From Silene noctiflora (lineage: Eukaryota; Streptophyta; Magnoliopsida; Caryophyllales; Caryophyllaceae), in contig VHZZ01001016.1 in NCBI GenBank assembly GCA_009801015.1, positions 9,889 to 73,888 on the forward strand: a stretch of 64,000 nt of DNA. Reading direction: 5' to 3'. Made by a program: the position numbers and the translations under genes. Each line of letters begins with the position of its first letter. Positions within the stretch are counted from its first letter, which is position 1. Shown one piece after another: positions 1 through 11,965 of the stretch. The notes under the pieces are model-generated. The model searched no databases, had not been told where the DNA came from, and saw only the letters and a list, made by a program, of their open reading frames with translations.

Positions 1-365
1 AGCCAAACTGGCGCTGGTTTATCATCTTCTACTTCAGGGGCTGGGAATAATTTCGGGAGACGTAAAAACTGGGAGGTAACAGGATTCCAAAGAGAATAGA
101 TGTTGCAATCTTTGCGGTCTCTCAAGATCAACCAGCCTTGAGACGCAATGACAATATTGTTTTTATTTAATTCAGGGATTGTCTTGATGTACGAATTACT
201 GTTTGTACGAAATGTTTGTTTCTCGAGTTTATTAGACCTCTGATNCTTGTGTGTCGCGATTAGCCACGGTCCTGCTGCTAATGATGGCAGCTCGTATTTG
301 TCGTCCTGATTTTCTTCCATTATAAATCTTGGCAACTCATATGAGTCTTCATGAATTACCTCCAT
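1..365 (-). CDS. KIB1-4 (DUF295) domain protein, 5' part only
   Basis: The reading frame starts at the ATG at 365-363 and runs off the left edge after about 121 codons. The product closely matches the N-terminal half of the protein encoded from 20206: both have a PSLA-PWL block, a KLEKQTFRTN block, an SQGWLILRDRK-type block and an NPVTSQFLRLP block. These belong to the KIB1-4 beta-propeller family (old name DUF295), usually found behind an F-box in plant SCF substrate receptors. No F-box is visible in this part; the paralogue carries its F-box in the second exon, so one may lie outside the window. One base is unknown (245). The 5' flank holds a 23-bp duplication. Function is inferred from family only. 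It could also be a decayed copy beyond the edge. Confidence 0.7.
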   Translation of the reverse strand, partial: MEVIHEDSYELPRFIMEENQDDKYELPSLAAGPWLIATHKXQRSNKLEKQTFRTNSNSYIKTIPELNKNNIVIASQGWLILRDRKDCNIYSLWNPVTSQFLRLPKLFPAPEVEDDKPAPVW

Positions 366-503
366 TGATGATCTTTCACAATATTCTAAATTCTAAAACT
401 ACTATGGTTTTAAAAGCACGCAAATTTTGTCTGCTTTTTAATTTTCTATTTCTTATATTATATACACGTGAGATTTGGCTAGTATTTCCATAAGCTGAAG
501 CTA

Positions 504-564
504 TCTCGGATTAGGAAACTGGAGATACTATTTTATTATTTTCTCGGATTAGGAAACTGGAGAT
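504..564. repeat. 23-bp direct duplication in KIB gene 5' flank
   Basis: The 23-bp sequence beginning TCTCGGATTAGG occurs at 504-526 and again, identical, at 542-564, with 15 bp between. A related single copy occurs near 24225 in a decayed relative of the same gene, so the sequence is ancestral to this promoter and was doubled only here. Confidence 0.85.
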
Positions 565-583
565 CATAAATATAATTTACAAA

Positions 584-1650
584 CTATTGTAGCGTAGGAG
601 TATTTTGAGCTATCGGGTATGAAAACGATAGACCCGTCATTGGGAGGACCGGTTCGTGGCTACATGAACCACGATATTCTGCTTGGCTGACAGTTTCCCA
701 TCCACTCCCATTGACGTCCATGTCGCCACTTGGATACGCATACATATTTGAAAGTCTATGAATGTCTTTTCTTTGGCTGTTAATTTCAGGACTAACAGCT
801 CTTACTTTGGAAGCATGACTTGCATGGCTTGAAGGGCTGTAGTCGTCAACACATGGTTCAATCTCCCTTTTATTAATTTCCGCCATGGCTATTTCTTCAA
901 CTACTGCAAATATGTCATCCGGATTCGAAGGTTCATATTTAAACTCTTTGATGTCCTCGACGTTCACTGATTTAGCAGCTCGGTGAAGCAATTCAGCTTC
1001 TCTCGTGTCATTGGCATCCAGGGCAACTCCCTTTGACTTAAGAAGATTTTCCAGCTTTTCGACTAGATAGTTCATTTGTGAATACTTTTGATCAAGAGCT
1101 ACTTTGGCATCAACAAGTTTCATTTGAACACGCTCTTCTCGCCAAACCTCCGCCGTTTGTAACATTTTTCTCTCGTCTTCAACCTCTTCTTGAATCTTCA
1201 TGCACTCCTTTTTAAGAGAATCAACTTCCGCCTTGTCCTCACCAATTTCCTTTGCAAGCTCATCACACACTTCCTCGATCAATACCCGTGCCTTTCTCTC
1301 TTTCTCATAGTCCTGCATATACCTCTTTGCTGAGTGACAAGTGACATCTTTACTTCTGCATATATCTTTTGGAGTTGACGACTATTTCTAGCGTTTGTCG
1401 ATTCTTACTGTCTCTGTTCAAATCACATTTAATATCATCAATTATTGCATATCTCTCCTTGCTCAGTTTCTTTCGGAAGTGCTCGACTTTCTTTCTTTGA
1501 TGACCGCCTCTCTACTTCCAACTTCTAAATACGTCCCCGAGCCTGCTCAAGTTTGGCTTCAAGAGCAGAGATCATGGCGGCATTTGACGGGATGATTTCA
1601 AGGCAATAGCATCCCACTTCGTATCCCATATTGCTACACGCTCCCAAAAA
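584..1650 (-). pseudogene. BLT-like coiled-coil protein pseudogene (AT1G50660/AT3G20350 family)
   Basis: The minus strand from 1318 to 584 is open for 244 codons. It reads as the conserved coiled-coil core of a plant family related to BRANCHLESS TRICHOME: key strings are DYEKERKAR, EEVCDELAKEIGEDKAEV, VWREERVQMKLVDAKVAL and a WETVSQAE tail. Upstream (1319-1650) the same homology continues as recognisable pieces (ISALEAKLEQARGRI, VERRSSKK, and a TKWDAIALK-like piece), but with a stop and frame changes between them. The N-terminal exons are absent, and the usual C-terminal tail after the WETVS motif is replaced by unrelated residues before the stop. BLT relatives act in cytoskeleton and cell-shape control; this copy looks dead. 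The 244-codon open stretch could still be transcribed, so its disruption is certain only for the upstream part. Confidence 0.75.
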
Positions 1651-4420
1651 CTGCAACTTCATTCCGATTCTATCACCCTTTTTGTTATTGGTTGCCCTTC
1701 CTTACAAATGCCCTCAGGGATTCACATAATATTTATTCTTCTCATTTTTTTTCAAATTCACACTCTTTTGAAAAGATCAACTTCAAAAGCATCCCAAACT
1801 CACAATCGAGATCCAAGGTATCAGCTCCAAAAGACCTAGACAATCTACAAAATCAAAGATATAGAAAACTTATGAAACCGATGAAACAGATAACTTACAG
1901 TGAACTCAGTTGCTTGAATGGAATCAGAAAATGGTTCAAAAACTCTGACATCCTCGTATATTTGAAGCAGATATTCAATACATGATACTGAGGCTCCGTC
2001 CTCATATAGCCAATCATCTTCCTGTGCTACTGTAAGCAACTGGTCAAATGAAGAACCACGTTTTGCAACTTCTATGAGAACTTCGCGGAGATCAACATCC
2101 TGCGTAGACGGGAGCATCACAAGACAGGCTATATAAGATCAGTTCATTCAGTTGTACCAGAAGCATAGCTAAATGAGCTATTTTAGCTTTGCCAAATGCT
2201 TCTGTTTGAGTAACAAATATTTTCAAACATTCAAGTATTCAAACATGTAAGCTCTTGTATCCTTTCGGAATTGGGAGGGATGGGAATTGGTAGATCTAAC
2301 TTGTAACATTCAGGGTCCCGGACAGCGAGCATTGAAACTTCAATGCCACTTGTAACATTCAAAGCGACACAAAAGCAAAACCTATGGGTAGGCCACTTGG
2401 CCTGGAGGTAGGAGAGCTACATATCCTTCGAGGTGTTCAATCCGTTCGGAATTGAGAGGGATGGGAATTGGTTGATCTGACTTGTAACATTCGGGGTTCC
2501 CAGACAGCGGACAAGGGAATCTCAATGCCAGATTAGTTATGTTTGGAACCAGGATTTGCTATGTGATTGACTACCAGCAAAATCACAAAAATTTTCAGAG
2601 TCCACAAAATTTCACAAATTTATACAAGAAGATGTAATCTTTATCAACGAAGCCCAAAACTGAAACTTACCCAAAACTATTACCCAGAAAATTGCTAAAA
2701 CGTATGAAAACCCAACATCCGAAACTTTCCGCACAGCATCAAACTCAACAAGACCTCATAAAATTCGTTCAATTCATCATCCGAACTTTCCACACAGCAT
2801 CAAACTCGACAAGACCCCATAAAATTCGTTCAAATTCATCGCCAAATCCAACACTTGATCATGATATCCATCGCATTGAGAATAGCATACAGATCATCCC
2901 AAGTTTTTAAATGATCAACAACAAAAGGGTAAAGGAAGTCATCAATTTAAGCTTCTTCGTTTTCCTGATAGCCTGGCTGTCTGAGATAAGTGGTGCACAA
3001 GCAAAATGAAAAAAGATGGCAAGTATTCAAGCGTTGAGAATACATCAACAGACTAAAGAGAAGATCAGCATTGCATGTATTAGAATAGTAGCAGTACCAA
3101 AATCGCGTGAAAAAGAATGAAACTTTCCCCCTAAATAAATGAAAAAGGAGTTTATCATCATATGTTTCTTGTGCAGTTTGTTTGGGTATATTTCGCGTTT
3201 TGTACTCTTGCCATTGTCTTTCAACCTTTTTCCCATAAGAGTGCCGCACCATTCAACTCAATAACTAACTGAGCTCAACCAAATACATGTACCATTCCCT
3301 TTTTTTTTCCATAAATTTATCACCGTTGAAAACTAATCAAACAACTCCAAATCACTTTATCTAAACCAGAGAAATCGATCAAACAGAATTCATCCTGTGA
3401 GCGAAGACAAATTCCACTAACATCAATATCAATGCCATTATCAACGACATTCAAGGTAAACCATGCAATTACACACAAAATTTCAGGTAACCTCAAAGTA
3501 AAATGATAGTGTTCTCGGATACAAAATTTGGAGAAGCATTTTTCATGGTTTAATTATGAGGTTGCCGGAAGGGGACATGAGAGGAATGGACTTTTTATTT
3601 TCCTTCCTTCATATGGGACAAGACAGACAGTCCCAACTCCCAATTCATGTTATAGTACTCATTTCGTGATTGGGTAAATGACTAGCTGTAGCCTGTATCA
3701 TATAACATTCTAAAACAAGACTAACTGATACTCGAATTTTATCAAAAATCAAAGCTGTTATGTCCTTCAAACAATATCTAAATTTTCAACTTCCTAAATC
3801 AGTTTCCCTTGATTATCAATGCAAATTTGGTTCCGCTTTGTCCAATGTTCAATATTTGGCTGAGCATCAGTTGAACGATGATTATAGAAGATAGAACTTT
3901 TGCCCAAAAATTGACGAAGTTCGCTCATGGCCTCATATATTCATAAACTAACTTATTTGCTTCCCCATTTTGCTATCCTCAAAACTATCCACAGATTAGT
4001 TACATTCAGAATCGGGATTTGCCAATTTGCTATTGATTAACTACCAGCAAAATCACAAATTGCTCAGTGTCCATACACAGGATATCCAACAAAAGTTGAC
4101 CAATACCTTCAACAAAATCAAATCTTTCTCAACTAAACTCAAAACTGAAAGCTACCCACAAAATAAAATCCACAAATTTGCTGAAACACATTCAAAAAAA
4201 AAACATCAAAACCCAACATACGAACTTTCTATATTTTCACAGGAATCTTCACGTGGACCATCCAAGTTGAACACGAAATTTGTATGTTTGTTTAAGCACA
4301 TGAATTGCACTATTAAGACTTTGGCCAATTTGTCACAAAACGCATTCTTTTATCTTCCAAGGTGCACAAAGCTTACCTTCTTGAGTTCTTTAGATCATAG
4401 TTAAGTCTTAAACCATATAT
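1620..4420 (-). pseudogene. Mosaic broken copy 1 of the AT4G27020-like gene
   Basis: This is diverged duplicate DNA of the intact minus-strand gene at 29.4-35.0 kb. 1899-2099 matches exon 6 of that gene: 67 open codons, same length, acceptor and donor kept, with strings such as AKRGSSFDQLL, YEDGASVSC and FSDSIQATEFT. From about 2541 to 2850 and again from 2870 to 4210 the sequence matches intron 1 of the intact gene (33.06-34.45 kb), so intron 1 is represented twice. Exons 1-5 and 7 are not found in this copy. A complete protein cannot be made. The exon is 5' to nothing recognisable and is best read as a relic, even though its frame is still open. Confidence 0.8.
2262..2534. repeat. About 85-bp imperfect direct repeat within pseudogene copy 1
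   Basis: The block starting CTTTCGGAATTGGGAG near 2262 and ending CTTCAATGCC near 2346 recurs at about 2447-2530 (CGTTCGGAATTGAGAG to CTCAATGCC) with scattered differences. A third relative lies near 5020-5103 in pseudogene copy 2 and a fourth near 30197 in intron 5 of the intact gene. It is intronic material doubled locally. Confidence 0.7.
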
Positions 4421-6500
4421 ATAATCCCGTATTGCTAGACTCTCAAAATTGCAACTCCATACCGATTTTATCACCCTTTTTGTTATTGGTTGCCCTTCTT
4501 TACAAATACCCCCAAGGATTCTCATAATATTTATTCCTCTCATTTTTTTCAAATTCACAAACTCTTTTGAAAGATCGACAAAAGCGTCCCAAACTCACAA
4601 TCGAGATCCAAAGTATAAGCTCCAAAAGACCTAGACAATCTACCAAATCAAGGATATAAAAAACTTATGAACCAGATAACTTACAGTGAACTCAGTTGCC
4701 TAAATGGAATCAGAAAATGGTTTTAAAACTCTGGCAGCCTTGTATATTTGAAGCACATATGCAATACATGATACTGAGGCTCCATCCTCATATATCCAAA
4801 CATCTTCCTGTGGTACTGTAAGCAACTGGTCAAATGAAGAACCACGTTTTGCAACTTCTATGAGAACTTAAGGGAGATCGACGGGAGCATCACAAGACAG
4901 GCTAGATAAGATCAGTTGTACCAGTAGCATAGCTAAATTACCTATTTTAGCTTTGGCAAATCCGTCTGTTTGAGAAACAAATATTTTCAAACATTCAACC
5001 ATGTAAGCTCCTCCATCCTTTTGAAATTGGGAGGGTTGGGAATTGGTATGTATAGCTTGTAACATTCGGGGTTCCCAGACAGCGACCATTGAAACTTCAA
5101 TGCCACTTATAACATTCAAAGCGACATAAAAGCAAAATCTATGGGTGCGTCACTTGGACTGGAGATAGAGAGAGCTACATGGAGAAAGCTTGAATTTGAA
5201 ATTCCAATGCACATGTTTGAATTCTGGCATTTGCAATAGATCACGACAGCTGAAGCCGAAATAAAGGTCAAATAGCCCTAACCGAAGGACCAAGCCGTTT
5301 GTTCAATGCCTCATTCCACAAGTTTGTTGCATAAGCAGTTTCCATACTTCCATATAGTCATAACAGAAGCAACCTGGAACCAGAAAAATAAGTAATCAGT
5401 TAAATTCATTTACCTTTTAAGTTCATCAATTAAATCATAAATGGCAAATGGCTAGTCTAGCTTTATGTTTTTCATAGACCTCGGAAGTCCACCAATAAAG
5501 CAGCATACGCCAAAGGCTGGCAGGGAGACCCTTGCCACCTCGAAACTGTTCAGCGCATTAAAAGGTTTTAAAGATGAAGCACAAGGACCATACACCACAA
5601 ATCATTTTTTCTGATTGTACGAAATTGCAGGCAATGACCATCTTGCCATAAATCTGAGGTCATTTTTAGAAGTTATCCCGACACTTCGTGTTCACTGTGT
5701 TACACGCGCTGCTAAGGCAACAATGCAAGGTGTTCTAATTTTTTTCTTAACAGAAGGCAGCATCTTAAGGCTGTCGAGCCTTTTTTTTTCGCACTCCCAA
5801 ACTAGGTTGCTAATCACAAATTGCTCACTGTCCATACATAATACTTCTATACAACAAAAATTCACAAGGTATGCAACAAGATGCAATTTTTATTAACTAA
5901 ACTCAAAACTGAAAGCTACCCACAAACTGAAACCCACGAAATTGCTGAAACACATTAAAAAAAACATCAAAACTCGACATCTAAACTCTCCACACATCAT
6001 CAAAATCGACAAAACCCCGTAAAATTTGTTCAATTCATCACCAAATCCAACAATTAATCAACAATAAGTTGGATTAACGCAATAGAAACTCATACATTTC
6101 TACAACAAGATGTGATCTTTATCAACTAAACATAAAAATAAATTGTCAACTAAACCTGACATAAAAATGAATTGCCATAACATCCAAAATTTCCCATAAA
6201 ATTTCTTCATTTCATCACCAAAACTAACACCTAATCAACAATAAATTGGAATAACACAACAAAAGCTCACATTTTTCTACAACATCATCAAAACCCTATA
6301 AAATTCCTTGAATTCATCAGCAAAACGAACAATTAATCAACAATCAAATAACTTAAAACACAAATACCTTAATGTAAAGAGTAACACCACCAAATTCACT
6401 TCCAGTATTATAATCAAATTTAATCCAAGGTGAATTTTGATAAAAGCAAGCACCTTTGCAATCCAAACTATTATTTTGATAGAATTCAAACTTAGGGGAT
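4421..6500 (-). pseudogene. Mosaic broken copy 2 of the AT4G27020-like gene
   Basis: This is a second duplicate of the 29.4-35.0 kb gene, in the same orientation. Exon 6 is recognisable at about 4687-4875 but has in-frame stops (the Gln of SIQATEFT is a stop). Exon 5 is at about 5285-5382 (VASVMTIW, then AYATNLWNEALNKRL in another frame, so about one base has changed). At about 5790 the sequence jumps from intron 4 (31.02 kb equivalent) straight to intron 1 (34.29 kb equivalent), so exons 2-4 were removed by one deletion of about 3.3 kb. The end of exon 1 is present at about 6369-6498 (KGACFYQNS, GSEFGGVTLYIK) and then stops. Segment 4440-4560 also repeats 1640-1770 of copy 1, showing that the two copies came from a tandem event. 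Not functional. Confidence 0.8.
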
Positions 6501-6717
6501 TAAATTATTTTTAAGTTAACAGATACCTGGGTTGGTTAATCATTGGTATCATTCCAAATTATTTTTAAGTTAACAGATATATTCCGTATCATGTCATTTT
6601 GGGCCGGTATTTTATCATTCGTTCACTTCAAATTTCAAGTTGGGTCAATTTGAATCAAACTCAGACTCTCAAAGATCTATGTAGTCCAGACCACTAAGTC
6701 TACGACTCTCTATTGTG

Positions 6718-6754
<37 letters not shown>

Positions 6755-6779
6755 TAATAATTTATAAGAGGGGACAAGA
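6501..6779. other. Intergenic, with (AAT)n microsatellite at 6718-6762
   Basis: No coding sequence is seen. A 28-bp sequence starting AAATTATTTTTAAG is present twice (near 6504 and 6556). The (AAT)n tract covers about 6718-6762 with one interruption. Confidence 0.6.
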
Positions 6780-9300
6780 TAGGACCACCTGACAAGAAAG
6801 TGAGACTCTGACTTACCATTCAAAGTACAAAAAAAAATCTAGAGGAAAAAACGTAAAATACAGCAATTAATTAAAAAAAAAAAAAGAAAAAAAAAATTAG
6901 AAAAGAGAAAGTAGGTTATCTCAAACATTCATGCCTTTCATCTTCTTCGTCTCTCTCTTTGTTCCTTGAGATCCAGAAAATTCTAAGATGTTTGTTCATC
7001 AATTTATCTTAAAATTCTAATTACGTGTTTCTTCTTCTTCCGTGTTCATCTATCAATACTTGGTAATTTTTTTTTTATCTATTTACTTTTCTAAATATCA
7101 TTTTATTTTAAATCTAATTTTGAGTATTTGGATTCATTAATTTTTTAACTGTTGTTTTTTCATATTAGATGTGTAAATTTAATTGTTATAGTTATGGAGG
7201 GTGATTATTTTTTTATATTTTTTTTAGGGAAAATCTCATTTATTTTTTTATTTTTTATTTTGCTAGATTGAAGTTGATTTCTAATTTAGGGTAAATTAAT
7301 TGTTGTTTTTCTTATTAGATGTGTAACTTTGATGGTTATAGATGTGTGTGATGGTGGTTGTTTGATTTGTTGTACTTGTTTTTTTTGTAAAGATCTCATC
7401 TCTAATGTTTAATTTGTCGGTCAACTTCTGATAGACGGGCTCTGTTGTTGTTTGTTGCAGATGTGTAACTCCGGCTTACGGCGGATGGGGAGTCGGCATG
7501 GGTGGCCTGGAACAGTGGCATTTACCCCACCGCAGCAGAGTTTTGTTCATCAAAGAAGCAGCAGTGGCTGTGGCCCAAGAACAGGGACTTGTTTGTGTTA
7601 TAATCTCTTCAGTCGAAGCTTCCGGCTTGATTCCCTGTCGCCAGCCCGGTAAAGGGGATGCCAAGATTCACATGCCAAGGGGTAAGCCAAAGATGACCTG
7701 TTTTGTTAATCTCTTCTTTTGGTTTGGCAGTGAGTGAGTGAGGTTATGATGGATTGGTTTTGTTGATGTTGTAGATTTGTCTTTTCGACCCGGTTTTACA
7801 AATTCCTCGTACATGATTTGATTTGAGATTTGGGAAGAACACGGACAGACGGAGAGGAAGTGAAGGGCAGTGCTGCTCAAAGATCTGCATCCCAGAGCAA
7901 GAGACGAATGACTGATTTCATCCACTAAGGTAGTGTTTTGATTTTTTGAAACATTGATTTGTTGAAAATTACTGAACGCAAATTTGAATTCTGACTTCAA
8001 TATTATGTTTTCTACATTGGAAATTTCAATTCCACCATTTTTTTCTTTCAGTTCAAAACTTTCATCAATTAGTTAAAATTCGTAGTTATTCATGATTGAA
8101 GTTCGATTTTTCAGATTTTTTTTTTAAATCTCATCTATAAAGCTCAAACAACCACAGTCTCGAAAAAATTATTGCTTTATTGCACTCTTGTGCCCGTAAT
8201 GATAGAGCGGAATGACAGGATTTCCATCTCTCTCAAATGTGATGTAGATTGGATTGTCAATGCTGTTAAGTCAAATTCTAATTTCGAAAAATCTCATCTT
8301 TTTGTTTTTGAGACTCATCAATTGTTGTTTCTCTTATTAAGTGTGTTGTGTTAACCTCACCTTTGTTTTGAAAACATTGAGAGTGAGAGTTTGATTCCGA
8401 TTCTGTAGTTGATGTCAACTACTTGATTGCAATTTAGCAACTTATATGTGTGTGCGTTGGTGAAATTTGACGATTTTAGTATCTGTTTAAATTGTCGAAA
8501 GTTAAAACCATTATAGCAAATTTGATGTGATATCAACATTAGCGGGTGGTATGGGTCTCTATTCGGTTTGCTTTACGGTTCAAAGCTGTAATATATTGGT
8601 GGATTATCATTGGTAGTTGTACTTGACGTTGTAGATGATGATCAAATATTTGGAGCTAATTAGTGCATTTCTTTCAAGATCGACATCCAAGGGACAAGAC
8701 ATGGATGTAGTTTACAAATTCCTAAGTTGCAGGTCAGTTTGCCGCTTTTAAATTACTAATATGATGAGTAAGTTTCATTGCTAGATCTCTTGTATTCGGT
8801 ATTTTGTTCCGCTTTAGTTAAAAATGGGTTTTTTCATGATTAGTTTTTTTTTCCTTCACTTGAAGTTGGGACTTTGTTGCTTTAGTTGTGTACATAAAAT
8901 TTGGAGTTTCAGACTATAGGCCTACAAGCCTACGGTTTGCGTCATTCTAAAGACTTGTAGCGGAATGTACACATGTTCATGTGATGTTTTGCCTTTTTTA
9001 ATGCTAACTCCTTTGTATGGCGAGCAAGTTTTGAGTAATAATATTACGCTATATGTGCTTTTTCGATAGACCTGTCTTTTTGTGAATTTTGGTTTAAATG
9101 CAATAACTTGACCATTGTGCTATTCATTGTATTGATTTGTTCCTTCCAAACAATGTGGAAATGTGAGATTACTATCCGATAATTAAGAAGGTTTTCTGCC
9201 TAAGTAATTGTTGTTGAAATGTTATTAACATAAGCTTGTTTGCTTGACCACTAAGGTAGTAGATAGTAGTTAAGTAGTACAATTTATTGTGGTTGTTATT
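6780..9300 (+). repeat. Left arm of a 2.5-kb inverted duplication
   Basis: On the plus strand this arm matches the minus strand of 16930-19420. Anchor pairs: 6905-6990 with 19330-19415 (AGGTTATCTCAAACATTCAT), 7345-7425 with 18780-18860, 7450-7650 with 18545-18705, 7790-7930 with 18210-18335, 8640-8790 with 17475-17590, and 9130-9290 with 17030-17165. The order is preserved throughout. The arms differ by many substitutions and small indels, so the duplication is not recent. The arms are about 7.6 kb apart. Confidence 0.85.
6900..7930 (+). CDS. Unrecognised spliced locus in the left duplication arm
   Basis: I do not recognise this gene. A plausible exon starts after an acceptor at 7460 (TTTGTTGCAG) and ends at a donor near 7681 (AGGGGTAAGC). 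One frame, open over about 7459-7737, contains VGMGG, KEAAVAVAQEQGLV and SSVEASGLIP; the right-arm copy shares the frame around VSMAAA and KGAAVAV. A possible last exon near 7836-7927 ends with the residues KRRMTDFIH and a stop; its right-arm relative reads KGKR, stop, MSDFIY. The presumed 5' leader (6900-7060) is well conserved between arms. The reading frame of the first exon is not conserved along its whole length, so either arm, or both, may be non-coding. Which frame is real is undecided. Confidence 0.3.
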
Positions 9301-11950
9301 CCTTATGCTTATCATCATGTTTAAGTAAGTATTGTGAGATGAGGTCAACTACACGACTATCATAGACACTTCTCCCTCATTCCCTTTCCTCATATTTCAA
9401 AATGGCCACTCATCAACAACTATCATAGACACCCACGACCACCTAGGAACACCATTCCCTCCATCACAATCACCGGGGAGACCTCTATGTGCCATCCCTG
9501 CCATCTTGGAACCCACCTACACCTCTTTAAAACCCCTCATCCACAAACCGTCTTTCCCGCCCTCCAAAACACGAAGATCTGGTCGTCGGAATTCTATGAT
9601 GTTGGAGAAGGGCCGTAAGCGATGCGTGGTCAGCGGTTACGACGACATGGGTTGTCGACAAATGAAAAGTGGTGGTGTTTGTAGGGGTTGAAGATGATAT
9701 AGGGTATTGAATCCCTTTCCATTATAATGTCTAACCAAACATACAAGTAAAATAGGCGATAGGGGTACTTGTATTTGTTTCCCTTTCCCAATCCCTTTAC
9801 CTTGCTTGAACCAAAGTGCCCCTAAATTTTTTAGCCATTAACTAACTACATCAAATTAGTGGGCTTGGACGTGGGACCTCGTTCCGGAACAGTCTCAAGA
9901 GTCAATGATGACCCCTGCATAAAAAAAGAGTTAGTATTATTATTTTTAAAGAAAAAATGAAATACTGAAAAATGCTATTATTATTTTTAAAGAAAAAAAT
10001 GAAGTACTGATGATTTATGAACTGAAGTATGATGCATTATGGCCAGGTATGTTTAAATTTTAATTAAACAGATTAGTAATATATCTAACACATTGATTTT
10101 GGGTGTTCAAATGGAGCATGTTGTTATAGATTCCACATTTCGGGGGTTTGAGACACTTCTCTTGAAAAATCCTCTTGACCTTTAAATCAACCTTAAGTTC
10201 TTGTATAAGGGGTAGAATCATATTTCTTCAAAGTTTTCCATAACTAATATCTTTTCTCTTTTTTATTAAAGCCATAAACTATAGTGAACCAGTATTTTCT
10301 GTCATTTGCTTTATCCCACACATAAGAGTGAATAGTTTGACATGTAATATCAACAATGTGACATCAAAAACCCGAGGATTCCAGTTTCTTCCTCCCTTAT
10401 GCAACCCATTACATTATTGGTACAAACTGCCTACGAGGAGCATATATTATTCCTTATATTAATCCTTATACTACTCTCAACTCTTGTTTCTACTAAACAA
10501 AATAGCCCAATTTTATTGTTGTGCATAAACCACTTTTATTTCTTTTTATTTATTATGGCTATTTAATCCACACACATTCCAGACTACTATTCTATCAATT
10601 ATTATTTCTATCAATTATTATTTCTAGAAGTGGATCCTTCCTCAACTATCCTTTCAACAACAAGGCCTCTGCTACTGAGTCCTGCTTTTGTCACTTTTGC
10701 CATCTGAAGAGACATTTGGGTAACACTACTGAACAGACGTTTTGTTGATGTTGCTTCAATTGGTGTGGGTGTTCTTTTTCGGGGTGAAATGTATGTAACT
10801 CCCTCCATATTTTTTTTGTCCCCATTACCGTTTGCACATGGTTTAAGAAAAGGAACATAGTGACTACCATACCCCTCTTATCTCTACCCTCCTCCACCAA
10901 CCAGTCATTCCCAATCATTTATTCCACCATCACCACTCATCACAGACTAGCCGTACCAACTACCTCCGTTCCCACTACCCCTATCTTGTCACATCTCCAT
11001 CTCTCGACCCACCAAACACCTACATCGGGTCGAACAGCGTAACCACCATTTACCCCAAAACCATTAGGGAACCGTATAAGCTGTTGGGTGCTGGACCTTT
11101 TGACGGTGATGGACGTTGATGTGGTGATGTGAGGGTGGCCAGCCGGCGAAGACGTGATGATGGTGGTTCGTAGTGAGAGCGGTGGTGTTTCATATCATAG
11201 GAAGGTGGTGATGGGCAGTTGGGTTAGAGAGGCAGTCAGGGAGTGAGGTGAGCATGGTACTTTTAGAGAGTTAAGGCCCGTGGATGTCGAGATGGAGTTT
11301 TTGATTTTATTATGGTGTCTACCTTGGTTAATTCAAAATTCTTTTTGTTTGGGAGGCGGAGTTTCAATCAGAATTAGGCTACAAGGTGAACATAGTGTCT
11401 ATGGTGCTCGGACTCGGGTACGATGTACGGATACGGGTACAAATCCTTGTGTCCGACACTACACACCATTCCCAGTTTCCCACCATGGGTATCTACACCT
11501 GTTCAGTGATTGAAATAGATTATTTTATTTCAGGCATCTTTTATATTTATTTCAGCATTAGTGAGATTATTTTATGATTTCTCTATATATTCAGTGATTG
11601 AAATAGATTTATGATTTCTGTATATTCAGATGGCTTATTGGAGATGGGCATCAGGTTCAGTTCGGTTTTGTTTCTGGCGGGATCCGTGGACCCTTAACGC
11701 CCTTTCCGGGCTATCTCTGTCCTTATAAGGGGGGAGGAGAATAGCGGAGTGGCTGAGTGATGGACTACTAAGATGAAGGCGGAGAAGCTTATAATGGTTA
11801 TTATGTATATAAAGGTTATGATATATAAAATTGGCGGGGACGATTGCTAACTAATACTGTAGAATCATTGACATTCTTTTTCAGATAAGAAAATCACAAC
11901 AAAAGCATTAATCACAATAACAATCAGTCTTATTCAAATAGGAAAAATTG
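9301..11950. other. Intergenic, probable repeat remnants and two weak exon candidates
   Basis: No complete gene is seen. Near 9700-9835 the sequence ends in a tract rich in CCCTTT and GGCACTTTGG-type complement (TTGCTTGAACCAAAGTGCCCC), which looks like the end of an old TIR element. 11400-11455 carries the GGACTCGGGTACG / CGGATACGGGTAC type of repeat common in plant transposons. Near 10803 an ACTCCCTCC end of a Stowaway-like element is present without a partner. Two minus-strand stretches look weakly coding: 9852-9923 (an acceptor, then about 23 codons including LETVPERGPTSKP, stop) and 10611-10808 (65 codons including RKRTPTPIEATSTKRLF and SSRGLVVERIVEEG). I could not assign either. Confidence 0.4.
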
Positions 11951-11965
11951 AGAAAGGGAAAGTAA

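Noticed and set aside
6718-6762. CRISPR-like regular spacing
   Set aside because: It is a plain AAT microsatellite in a plant nuclear genome; no repeat-spacer structure exists in the window.
7476-7664. Minus-strand 62-codon frame in the left duplication arm
   Set aside because: The splice signals and the conserved leader point to the plus strand, and the frame is not kept in the other arm.
9506-9691. 61-codon basic frame (plus)
   Set aside because: No splice context, no homology, and it lies next to repeat-like sequence; composition is that of random GC-richer DNA.
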